Shown piece by piece: positions 32,102-40,185 of a DNA stretch of 46,186 nt. Made by a program: the position numbers and the translations under genes. The stretch is from Bacteroidetes bacterium UBA2322 (GTDB lineage Bacteria > Bacteroidota > Bacteroidia > Chitinophagales > UBA2359), in assembly GCA_002345145.1 (NCBI GenBank), contig DDVC01000039.1:1-46186 (forward strand), written 5' to 3'. Under the pieces are notes generated by a model. The model was given only the letters and a program-made list of their open reading frames with translations, did not search any database and was not told where the DNA came from. Each line of letters begins with the position of its first letter. The stretch's first letter is position 1.

Positions 32102-35100
32102 CTATTCTTTTACCAATTTTTCGGTAGCGGTATAAGTGCCATCGGTTACTGTTACAAAGTACATACCGGCGGGCAGGGTGCGAACATCAACCGAAATGGT
32201 GTTTACGCCATCATGCACTTCATCTTGCTGGCTTGCAACAAAACGACCGGCAACATCAAATAAACTGATGGTAATGCCTTTGCTTTCAACAGCATTAACA
32301 GTAAGTGTTACAAAACTGCTGGCAGGTACGGGTACTACAGAACCAATACTAAACTCAACGCGGTTGCGGGTAAGGGCAATCACTTCGGTAGCGCTGCTTT
32401 GACCGTTAAAATCAACCTGAGTAATACGGTAGTAGCTAATGCCGGAGGGGGCAGTTTGGTCTAAGTATTGGTAGCTGTTGGTTACATAGCTGGTACCGGC
32501 GCCGTTGGTGCGGCTAATTTCGGTAAAGTTAGCGCCGTCAAAAGAACGCTCTACCATGAAGTAGTTGTTATCTACTTCGCTGGCGGTAACCCACTTGAGC
32601 AGGTTGCCATTGTCTTGTACTTTACCGGTAAACGATAACCAGCTTACATAGTTACCTTTTTCGCAGTTGGTAGTAGCGCTTACGGTAGCAGAGCAGCCGT
32701 ATTCATCGGTAGCGGTTAAGAGCCAGGTGGTAGCATCGCCAATGGCGGGCGTTTGGTAACCGGGTGCGCCGGGGAAGAATCCATCGCCCGAAATTTCTCC
32801 GCTAAGGGTGTAAGATGCGCCGGGCATAAAGGCTGGGTAACCACCGCTAAGGCTAAATGCGTAAGTGGTTAAACCGGTGGTGTTATCGCAGTTAGGGTCG
32901 TCAAGGTTAATCACTACCGGAGTAAGGAACACAACAGGGGTAGAGGTAGTAGAAATAGAGGTGCAGGGGTCAGAAACATCGGGTACACCGTTTCCATTGT
33001 TGTCTGTATTACCGGCAAGTGCGCTGATGTAGTAAACCGTATTAGGTGAACCTACTTGTGAGAAGGTACCACTGGTGCTTTCAGCCAAAATTTCGGCGGG
33101 AGATAATACGGGGCTGGTATGCAGAACATAACCTACAAAAGAGCCTTCTTCTAATACCGAAGAGCTAACCGTAGCAGTAACTGAGCCACCGGCACAAGCT
33201 ACTACTAAGGCATCAGCCATGCTGCCTAATTCGTTTTCGGGGCATTTGGTGCAGTTAGCAGTGCCGCTTATTTCAGCGCTGCAACCAAGAGCATCGGTTA
33301 CTATAATTGCATAAGCGTCTTGGTCGGCAATACCGGGTATGGTGAATGGGTTACCTTGCTCGCCGGTGTTGGTGCCAAACAATGTACCACCTATGGTGTA
33401 GCCATCAACGGGGTCGGGGGTACCACCGGTAACGGTAACAGATAAATCAACTGTGCCGGTTTGCGGGTTACAGGTAGGCAGCAAGAAGATTTGAACAGAA
33501 CTAATGGTAAATTGTACGCCGGCAACGTCTAATGCAGCACAAATTACGCCATCGGCAATTAAGCCGGCAACATCAAAACCGGTAGTTACACCCAATTCAA
33601 CAGCGGCTAAAATAGTAGCCTCATCGTCTAAACTGTAGTTAAAGGCATGTACGGTGTAAGTGCCGTTTGCATAACCGGTAAAGTCAATACTGCCTGTGGC
33701 GCTGATGCCTTGAATAACCAACCCTGCGCCGGAGGTGATAACAAAAATAGTGTTGTAATCGCCGGTAGCATCACCGCTCACCGTTACGGGCTCACTAATA
33801 ACGCCGGCATTGCAAAGGAATGTATTGGCAGGCGCAGTTACGGTACCAAAGTCGGCTTCGCAGGTAGGTGTTACTGAACAAGGCGACTGCACCGTTACCA
33901 ATACTGATTGACCGGTAACGTTATCGGTTACCACAAAGGTAGCATCATCGTTGCAGCTAATGGGGTTACTTACATACTGGTTGCCTGTAAGTGTGCCTAC
34001 AGGCTCAACAGAGTAATCACCACTACCGGTTAAAATGGAAAATACGGCAACATAAAAATCGCCGCCTATGGTGGTGGCAGGTGCGCCTACAGTTAAGTCA
34101 TCAACCGGTCCGCCGCAAGCAGGGTCTGTGCTGGGTAAGATGGTAAATACAATACCGGCAACATCTAACTGGGCGCAAAGTGTGCCATCAGCAATTAGGC
34201 CGGCTACTTCTACACCGGTAGTTACTATGCCATTTGCTAAGGCATCTTCAACAAAAGGAATTTGGTCGTTTAAGATGTTAAAAGCGTGAACGGTGTAGTT
34301 GCCGGGCGCATACTCCGAAAAGTCAATACTGCCTTGACCAACAACACCTACAATGGTAAGCTCAGCGCCTTGGGTAACAACCAATACAGTGGTGAAACCG
34401 TTAATGTTGTCGCCTTGTACTACTACCGGTCCGCTGCTGCCACCTTCGCAAAGTGTAGTTTCTCCAAAGAATATCTCACCATAACTGGCTTCGCAGGCGG
34501 GCGTGCAAGATTCGGCAGTGATGAAGATGACATTTGAAGATAGTTCATAGCAATCGGCAAAAATTTCATCTAAAGTAGCGCCTACAAAAATGGTTCCTTC
34601 GTAAGCAATACCCCAAATTAAGTAAGTGCCTTCGGGAGTGCCATCAAAATCAAAAGACGGACCCGGATCTGGACCAAATAATACGTTGCCAAAAGCATCG
34701 GCAATGATGTATTCATAAGAAACGGTAGAAGAAGTAGCGGCAAATACGCCATCAAAGGGCGCGCCGTCTGCTTGCAATACTACGGGTGCGCCGGTATTGA
34801 TTTCGCGAACATAGATATCTTGGTTGTTGTAGTCTTTACCTTCCAAATTGCCGGCAGGGTTGCGGAATACCATACCAATGCCGTAAATGGTAGTACCGGG
34901 GGCTAAGCCGTAATAAGAGGCATCAACGGTAATTTGCCAGAGGTCTTCACCTACGCTGTACATTTGACCCACGCCGTCATCTTGACCCCAGTTGCCGATT
35001 ACGGATTCCCACGCGCTGCCCGGACCGCTAAAGCCGGCGCCGGAGTGCATGTAAACAGATTCAGCGCCTACCAAGCCGGTAGTACCTTTGGTGGCATCGT

Positions 35101-36340
35101 AGGTAATGGTAATTAACTGCTCGCCGCCGGGTCCGCTGGTGGTAGTAACAGTTACTACATCGGCAATACCGTCGTTGGTGCAGAAAGTAGTAGCATCTTC
35201 AGTGCTGAGGGTGCCACCATCCACATCGCAGGCTACGCCGCAAGTACCTACGGTAATGCAGTAAGCGGGTGTTTCGCTAACGGCATAACAAAGTTCGGGC
35301 AGTGCTATGGGGGCATCAGCTAAAAATGCAAAGATGCTGGGAATGGTAATATCGCCCAAAACAGCGCTGAAGGTGCTGAAAATTACGCCCAAGTCAGCCG
35401 GAATGGGTATAGTGGGTAATCCCAATATAGGTAAGAGTGGGTTGGCGGCGGCGGCTAAGGCATCTAATTCTGATTGAGAATAAGCAAAGCCATAGTAGCA
35501 ATAGTCGCCATCGGCAAAACCGGTAAAGTCATAAGTACCGTCATAAGTTACCCCTACAATAAGCGGGTCGCCCAAATCATCGGTTTCGGGGCTTGTAACA
35601 ATGAAAAGGTAGTTAGGTGTATTGGTATCGGTAGGAATTTCAACCGCCAATTCACTGATGTTGCTGCCGTCGTTGCAGGCAAAAAGGGTAGCAGGGGTAG
35701 AAATGGTACCGGTGCCGGCATCGCACTCTACTACTGAACAGGCTTCAATGCCGGTAACATAATCAACGGCGGCAAAAGCGGAGTAGCAAGGGGCTGGCGC
35801 TCCTAAAACAGCGCCTAAACCGCTTACCGTTTCAATCAATCCGAGTAAAGTGCCTACTGTGGGCGTTTCGCCGCTAAAGGTAGCGGCAAGTTCTAAGAGT
35901 GTACCTAAATCGGCAGAGGTGGTAGCAGCTAAGGCGGCACATACAGCCGGGTCAAGTACAAAAGAACAGAGAGGGCTACCACCTACTGCGGAGATGATAG
36001 CAAGGATATTGGCTTCGTCATAACCAAATCCGGTAACATACACGGCATCACCTTCGGCTAAACCGGCGGCTGCGGGGTCAAAAACTTCGCCTGCATCTAC
36101 TATTGCCACAATTACCGTATCGGGTATGGTGGATATGAGGTAGGAGTAATTAGGCGAGCCAGTACCCGGATTATCTGGCATAACCGTGGTGCCATTTGAG
36201 CAGGCTACTTCTACAACCGTGGGCGCTACGGCGGTATAACCACAAGTAGCGGCGGGCAGTGTTTGTGCCATAGCTGCCTGCTGGTTAATGCCAAGCAGTA
36301 CAAACAAGGACAAAAGAGTTGCTAATAGATTTTTCTTCAT
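32102..36340 (-). CDS. Large repetitive secreted protein with T9SS sorting domain
   Basis: This is a 1412-residue protein. The ATG at 36340 opens a signal peptide (MKKNLLATLLSLFVLLGINQ, cleaved near AMAQ); a promoter at 36389-36419 excludes the longer frame to 36418. The mature part has repeated Cys-containing beta modules. Two closely related units of about 120 residues start at CEASYGEIFF (around 34.5 kb) and CEADFGTVTA (around 33.87 kb). Each contains GSIDF followed by a YTVHAFN segment and then VAGLIADG and a Cys-containing LDVAG. More distant units start at CDAGTGTIST (35.7 kb) and CDVDGGTLST (35.2 kb). The C-terminus is a T9SS sorting domain (GITISLFDVAGRFVAS, LPAGMYFVTVTDG, TEKLVKE). 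It has no catalytic motif; it is probably a surface or matrix adhesin. Confidence 0.87.
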   Translation of the reverse strand: MKKNLLATLLSLFVLLGINQQAAMAQTLPAATCGYTAVAPTVVEVACSNGTTVMPDNPGTGSPNYSYLISTIPDTVIVAIVDAGEVFDPAAAGLAEGDAVYVTGFGYDEANILAIISAVGGSPLCSFVLDPAVCAALAATTSADLGTLLELAATFSGETPTVGTLLGLIETVSGLGAVLGAPAPCYSAFAAVDYVTGIEACSVVECDAGTGTISTPATLFACNDGSNISELAVEIPTDTNTPNYLFIVTSPETDDLGDPLIVGVTYDGTYDFTGFADGDYCYYGFAYSQSELDALAAAANPLLPILGLPTIPIPADLGVIFSTFSAVLGDITIPSIFAFLADAPIALPELCYAVSETPAYCITVGTCGVACDVDGGTLSTEDATTFCTNDGIADVVTVTTTSGPGGEQLITITYDATKGTTGLVGAESVYMHSGAGFSGPGSAWESVIGNWGQDDGVGQMYSVGEDLWQITVDASYYGLAPGTTIYGIGMVFRNPAGNLEGKDYNNQDIYVREINTGAPVVLQADGAPFDGVFAATSSTVSYEYIIADAFGNVLFGPDPGPSFDFDGTPEGTYLIWGIAYEGTIFVGATLDEIFADCYELSSNVIFITAESCTPACEASYGEIFFGETTLCEGGSSGPVVVQGDNINGFTTVLVVTQGAELTIVGVVGQGSIDFSEYAPGNYTVHAFNILNDQIPFVEDALANGIVTTGVEVAGLIADGTLCAQLDVAGIVFTILPSTDPACGGPVDDLTVGAPATTIGGDFYVAVFSILTGSGDYSVEPVGTLTGNQYVSNPISCNDDATFVVTDNVTGQSVLVTVQSPCSVTPTCEADFGTVTAPANTFLCNAGVISEPVTVSGDATGDYNTIFVITSGAGLVIQGISATGSIDFTGYANGTYTVHAFNYSLDDEATILAAVELGVTTGFDVAGLIADGVICAALDVAGVQFTISSVQIFLLPTCNPQTGTVDLSVTVTGGTPDPVDGYTIGGTLFGTNTGEQGNPFTIPGIADQDAYAIIVTDALGCSAEISGTANCTKCPENELGSMADALVVACAGGSVTATVSSSVLEEGSFVGYVLHTSPVLSPAEILAESTSGTFSQVGSPNTVYYISALAGNTDNNGNGVPDVSDPCTSISTTSTPVVFLTPVVINLDDPNCDNTTGLTTYAFSLSGGYPAFMPGASYTLSGEISGDGFFPGAPGYQTPAIGDATTWLLTATDEYGCSATVSATTNCEKGNYVSWLSFTGKVQDNGNLLKWVTASEVDNNYFMVERSFDGANFTEISRTNGAGTSYVTNSYQYLDQTAPSGISYYRITQVDFNGQSSATEVIALTRNRVEFSIGSVVPVPASSFVTLTVNAVESKGITISLFDVAGRFVASQQDEVHDGVNTISVDVRTLPAGMYFVTVTDGTYTATEKLVKE

Positions 36341-36388
36341 AACATCCTTTTTATTGAAAGTTTTGATTAAATTTACAGAGTTTGGGGG

Positions 36389-36419
36389 TAAAGATAGGTA
36401 TTTTGCATAACAAGGCAAA
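36389..36419 (-). promoter_or_regulatory. Promoter of the 1412-residue T9SS gene
   Basis: On the minus strand TTTG (36416-36419), 19 bases, then TATCTTTA (36389-36396). It predicts a start of transcription near 36383 and so an untranslated leader of about 40 bases before the ATG at 36340. Confidence 0.6.
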
Positions 36420-36622
36420 AACTTTGCGGTAAAAGTAGTTTTTTTTGTCTAAGAGCAGTATATTTCCAGTGGCATCAGGCCTAAAATAGGCTAAAATGCC
36501 CGGTTTTACCATGCGCAGGCAAGATGTTGGAGGCAATTTCCTGTTTTACTGCAAAAGGGGAGATACGTACCTTACTTATAAATGACCAACCGGAATGTAA
36601 ACGCTGCTATTCTTTTTTTGTT

Positions 36623-37807
36623 TTATGGTTTTGTGTTGGTTTGTAGTAATGCTATTTCCTGAGCTATTTTGGGGTTTTCCGGATTTAAATCAAGGGCTTT
36701 GTTCAGGTCGGCAAGGGCTGCACTGTTATGACCAAGTTTAAGAAATGATTTCGCCCTGTTGTAAAAATAGGCTTCATCAGTAGGATTTAGCTCTATGGCT
36801 TTGGTGTAATCGGCAATAGCATCTTGCCATAAGCCAAGCTGTTGTTTGGTAAGCGCTCTATTATAATAGGTAACATCATCGGGGGCAAGGCTTGCTGCTT
36901 GGTTGTAATCGTTAAGGGCAGCCTCATAATTGCCTTTTCCAAAGTGCAGGGCGGCTCTGTTATACCATGCTTGTGCAAGTTTTGGGTCAAAAATCAGCGC
37001 TTTGTTGTAGTCATTAATTGCGGCGTCAATATCGCCTGTAAGGTCATGGGTCATGGCTCTGAAAAACAGGGCTTCTTCATCGTGCGGTTTAAGTTGGAGG
37101 GCTTTATTTAAATTGGCAAGGGCTTCGGGATATTTTTCCATTATTCTGTAGGCATCGCCCCGGTATCGGTAGCAAACCTGGTAGTTAGGATTTAGTTCTA
37201 TGGCTCTGGAAAAATCGGCAATAGCTTTTTCCAATTGGTTTTGCATATAATAAAGGTAGCCCCGTTGCCGGTAAACCGCCGGTTGTGTTGGGTCAATTTT
37301 AATGGAGGCGGAATAATCGGCAAGGGCTTTTTGCGCATCGGCGGCATATTGGTAAGCAATGCCCCGGTCAAGCAGCGTTTCGGCATCAGTTGGATTCAGT
37401 TTAAGCGCTCGGTTGTAATCAAGGATAGCGGCAGTAATTTTATTAAGGTTAACTTTAACTTCTGCGCGGTATTTATACAATTGGGCATTTTGAGGTTGCA
37501 GGGCAATAGCTTGGTTAAAATCGGCAAGGGCGGCTTTAAGCTCACCGGTATCTAAGTTCAGTTTTGCCCTGCAAATGAGGGCTTCGGCGTTATTGGGTTC
37601 TATTTTTAGGGCATCGTTAAAATCGGCTATAGCGGCATTGTATCTAAACAGGGCTTGTTTTGCCAGCCCGCGCCCTATGTAGGCTTCTACACATGCAGGT
37701 TGCAGCATAATGGCTTGGCGGTAATGGTTAAGGGCAGTTTCAAAGTCGTTGGCTTCAAAACATGCTTTGGCTTGTTGCAAGTACTCAGCTGTGTTTTCCG
37801 TATTCAT
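36623..37807 (-). CDS. TPR-repeat protein
   Basis: This 394-residue protein is made almost wholly of tetratricopeptide repeats, about eleven, with the 34-residue pattern seen in AEYLQQAKACFEANDFETAL, AYIGRGLAKQALFRYNAAIA and similar helices ending in LNP or LKP. There is no signal peptide or membrane segment, so it is cytoplasmic. Such long TPR arrays serve as scaffolds in multi-protein complexes. The small Cys/Lys-rich gene at 37845-38003 ends 37 bases upstream on the same strand, so the two may be co-transcribed. The partner proteins are not predictable from the sequence. The 281 bases between it and the T9SS gene hold only that gene's promoter. Confidence 0.9.
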   Translation of the reverse strand: MNTENTAEYLQQAKACFEANDFETALNHYRQAIMLQPACVEAYIGRGLAKQALFRYNAAIADFNDALKIEPNNAEALICRAKLNLDTGELKAALADFNQAIALQPQNAQLYKYRAEVKVNLNKITAAILDYNRALKLNPTDAETLLDRGIAYQYAADAQKALADYSASIKIDPTQPAVYRQRGYLYYMQNQLEKAIADFSRAIELNPNYQVCYRYRGDAYRIMEKYPEALANLNKALQLKPHDEEALFFRAMTHDLTGDIDAAINDYNKALIFDPKLAQAWYNRAALHFGKGNYEAALNDYNQAASLAPDDVTYYNRALTKQQLGLWQDAIADYTKAIELNPTDEAYFYNRAKSFLKLGHNSAALADLNKALDLNPENPKIAQEIALLQTNTKP

Positions 37808-37844
37808 GGGCAGGTAAATAAGTGAGGTCTTACAATGAGTGAAG

Positions 37845-38003
37845 TTAGTCTTTTTTAGGGCAGTTTTTGCAGCGTTTCCCTTTTTTGTATTTTTTGCAGC
37901 ATTTCTTCTTTTTGCTGCACTGCCGGGGCTGCACCACCGGAAGTGAATAAAACAAGTGGGTGGCAGATAATGCGGCTCCTATAAAAGGATAAACACAAAG
38001 CAT
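37845..38003 (-). CDS. 52-residue Cys/Lys-rich small protein
   Basis: An ATG at 38003 opens a 52-codon frame ending at a TAA at 37845-37847. The N-terminal half is hydrophobic (MLCVYPFIGAALSATHLFYS). The C-terminal half is strikingly basic and Cys-rich (QCSKKKKCCKKYKKGKRCKN, then CPKKD) with five Cys. The tail resembles a pattern I recall at the end of small unannotated Bacteroidota proteins. Four Cys in a short basic tail could bind a metal, form disulfides or contact nucleic acid or membrane; none is shown. The frame is too biased in composition for chance non-coding DNA of this GC content. It precedes the TPR gene by 37 bases on the same strand, suggesting an operon. The start is uncertain. 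Confidence 0.6.
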   Translation of the reverse strand: MLCVYPFIGAALSATHLFYSLPVVQPRQCSKKKKCCKKYKKGKRCKNCPKKD

Positions 38004-38255
38004 AAACGCTGGTTAAGTGTTACTAATATATAGACAGAAAAAGCGCACAAAATTAACCATTAACCCTATAAATATGGCTTGCTGCACTATTTAATAACAA
38101 ATATGGTGCAAAAAGTAAAAGATTACCACCCAAAATACGCATGAGGTAAATAAATTGTCGTAAAATTGCGTTAAACTTGTTCAAAAATACGAATTTTAAC
38201 CCCCAAAACAGTTTTTGCTTTTTGGAGCAAAGCACAAAAGATAAAACCGACAGGT

Positions 38256-39923
38256 ATGCGTAACATCATTGCTTTGTTTTTTATTTGTTGGCTAACTGCA
38301 CTGCACTTTCAGGCAATATGGGCTCAGCCTGCTAACCAAGAAGGCGGACAAGAAATAGCGCCCGAAAACATTGATATTATAAAACCCTACGAGCCGGTAC
38401 TGGCAGATGCGGTAAAGGTTGATTTTAACCCCGATTTGCCTACCCGCGAAGAGTTGGAAAAATCTAAACCTAAATTTGGCGATTACCAGGTGCCTAACCG
38501 TTTTTTAACCCTTAACTATGAACCCCTGCCGCTAAAACCGCTTGCCTATAAACCGCCCACTAAAAAAGAAAAAGATACCGAAGACCTCTATAATGTGTGG
38601 CTCAGGGGTGGATACGGCAATCTTAATACGCCGTTTTTTGATGCTTCGGTAAGCGCCGGAAGGTCGGAGCGCTTTATGGGAGGACTTAATGGGTCTTACA
38701 TTTCTTCGCAAGGTCTGCTTGAGCTGCAAGACTATGCCCGTACCAATATGCGAGGCTTTGGTAAGTATTTTACCAAATCTAACTTTATAGGAGCCGAAGC
38801 GGGGTTTAACCGGCAAAAATACTATTTCTACGGTTTTAATGCCGATACGCTGCTCATGCCCCCGCCTTCCGATGCCGAATCTGCCAAACAACTGTTTCAA
38901 ACCATATCGGGCTCTTTAGAATTTGGCAACAGCATAGAAAACAAAGCCGAAACCGACTATAACCTCAAAACCACCTATCACCGTTTTACCGATAACTTTA
39001 ACGCCGCCGAAAATAACCTGCTCATAAACGGCAACGTAACCAAACTTTTTAACGAGCATATATCGGCTACAGGCTTGCTGCACACCCATTACTCTAACTA
39101 CACCGCCGATACCACTACCGTAAACAACCTGCTGCTTAATTTTATTCCCTCTTTTGTTTACAGGTCTGCTTTTGCCACCTTGTCTGTTGGAGCAAATGCC
39201 ATGTTAAACCACAATAAGTTTTACGCCTATCCGTACCTTACCCTTTCGGCTTTTCCCATAGAAGACAAAGTAGAAATATACGGAATATGGAAAAAGGAAT
39301 TGGTTAAAAACAACTACATGAGCCTAAGCGCCGCTAATCCATTTGTGCAGCAGTTGCAGGAGTTCCAAAATGCACGGTTGGAAGAAAGAAACGTAGGGGT
39401 AAAAGGCAATGTGGGTTTGTTTGGTTTTGACCTTAAAGGCGGGCAAAACATTACCACCAATCAACCGCTTTTTGTAAATGATAGTACCGACCTGCGCCGT
39501 TTTAACGTGGTGTATGACAAACTGACCACTTGGTTTGGCGCTGCCGAACTGGGTGTTTACCTGCAAAAAGGTTCTGTAAACTTTACCGCCCGATACAACA
39601 GTTTTAAAACCGATTCGCAAACGGTGGCATGGCATTTGTTTCCGTTAGAACTGATGCTGAATGCTACCTACCAACCCATAAACAAATTAGAAGTACAAGC
39701 CGGTGTGTTTGTATTAAATGGTGCAAAAGGTAAACTTGCCACAGGCGAAGAGCAAAAATTGAAAGGCGTAATGGATATAAATTTAGCTGCCCGATACAAC
39801 TTTACCAAAAATATAGGTATTTTTGCCAACCTCAATAACATAGCCGCCGTAAAAGCCGAAAGGTTCTTATACTACCCGGGCTACGGATTTAATGCCTTGG
39901 GCGGTTTGCTGCTAAGGTTTTAA
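38256..39923 (+). CDS. Outer-membrane beta-barrel protein (TonB-dependent-receptor-like)
   Basis: This is a 555-residue exported protein with a signal peptide (MRNIIALFFICWLTALHFQA, cleaved near IWAQ). A Pro/Lys-rich periplasmic segment follows (PENIDIIKPYEPVLADAVKV, then PLPLKPLAYKPPTKKEKD). After that come about 20 amphipathic strands with alternating aromatic residues (DLYNVWLRGGYGNLNTPFFD, GLNGSYISSQG, FTARYNSFKTD, MDINLAARYNFTKNIGIFAN) ending in a terminal Phe (GGLLLRF). It lacks a TonB box or plug domain that I can see, so it is a receptor-like barrel rather than a full TonB-dependent transporter. It precedes the HU/SPOR gene on the same strand; this pair is a familiar arrangement in the phylum and suggests an envelope or peptidoglycan link. 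Confidence 0.78.
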   Translation: MRNIIALFFICWLTALHFQAIWAQPANQEGGQEIAPENIDIIKPYEPVLADAVKVDFNPDLPTREELEKSKPKFGDYQVPNRFLTLNYEPLPLKPLAYKPPTKKEKDTEDLYNVWLRGGYGNLNTPFFDASVSAGRSERFMGGLNGSYISSQGLLELQDYARTNMRGFGKYFTKSNFIGAEAGFNRQKYYFYGFNADTLLMPPPSDAESAKQLFQTISGSLEFGNSIENKAETDYNLKTTYHRFTDNFNAAENNLLINGNVTKLFNEHISATGLLHTHYSNYTADTTTVNNLLLNFIPSFVYRSAFATLSVGANAMLNHNKFYAYPYLTLSAFPIEDKVEIYGIWKKELVKNNYMSLSAANPFVQQLQEFQNARLEERNVGVKGNVGLFGFDLKGGQNITTNQPLFVNDSTDLRRFNVVYDKLTTWFGAAELGVYLQKGSVNFTARYNSFKTDSQTVAWHLFPLELMLNATYQPINKLEVQAGVFVLNGAKGKLATGEEQKLKGVMDINLAARYNFTKNIGIFANLNNIAAVKAERFLYYPGYGFNALGGLLLRF

Positions 39924-39924
39924 G

Positions 39925-40010
39925 GTGGGTAGTTGATAGTTTTAGTACGTGGTAGTTAGTAGTGGGTAGTAGATGGTAGATAGTAGTCGGTATCGGGTAG
40001 TCGGTAGTTA
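39925..40010. repeat. GGTAGT-rich degenerate short-repeat tract
   Basis: Overlapping units such as GGTGGGTAGTTG, GTGGTAGTTAGTAGTGGGTA and TCGGGTAGTCGGTAGT are present. Same family as the tracts at 16278-16352 and 45993-46009. It lies between the barrel gene and the HU/SPOR gene. Confidence 0.55.
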
Positions 40011-40040
40011 TCATTCGTAATTTCTAATCCGCAATCCCGC

Positions 40041-40124
40041 AACTCCTAACTCCTAACTCATAACTCCTAACTCATAACTCATAACTCATAACTCATAACT
40101 CATAACTCATAACTCATAACTCAT
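40041..40124. repeat. Twelve-copy heptamer tandem repeat (AACTCAT/AACTCCT)
   Basis: Twelve consecutive 7-base units: copies 1, 2 and 4 read AACTCCT and the other nine read AACTCAT. It is followed by TTTTTCACTTTTCACTCTTCACTTTC. The unit is not a multiple of three and the tract carries no open frame, so it is non-coding. It is unlike CRISPR, having no spacers. Confidence 0.92.
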
Positions 40125-40185
40125 AATTTTTCACTTTTCACTCTTCACTTTCAAATAAGCCCTCTTAAACAATTTTCTTAAAATC

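Noticed and set aside
40041..40124. Possible CRISPR array
   Set aside because: Units are 7 bases with no spacers; it is a simple tandem repeat. The 117-bp repeat at 42534-42968 is likewise coding, not CRISPR.
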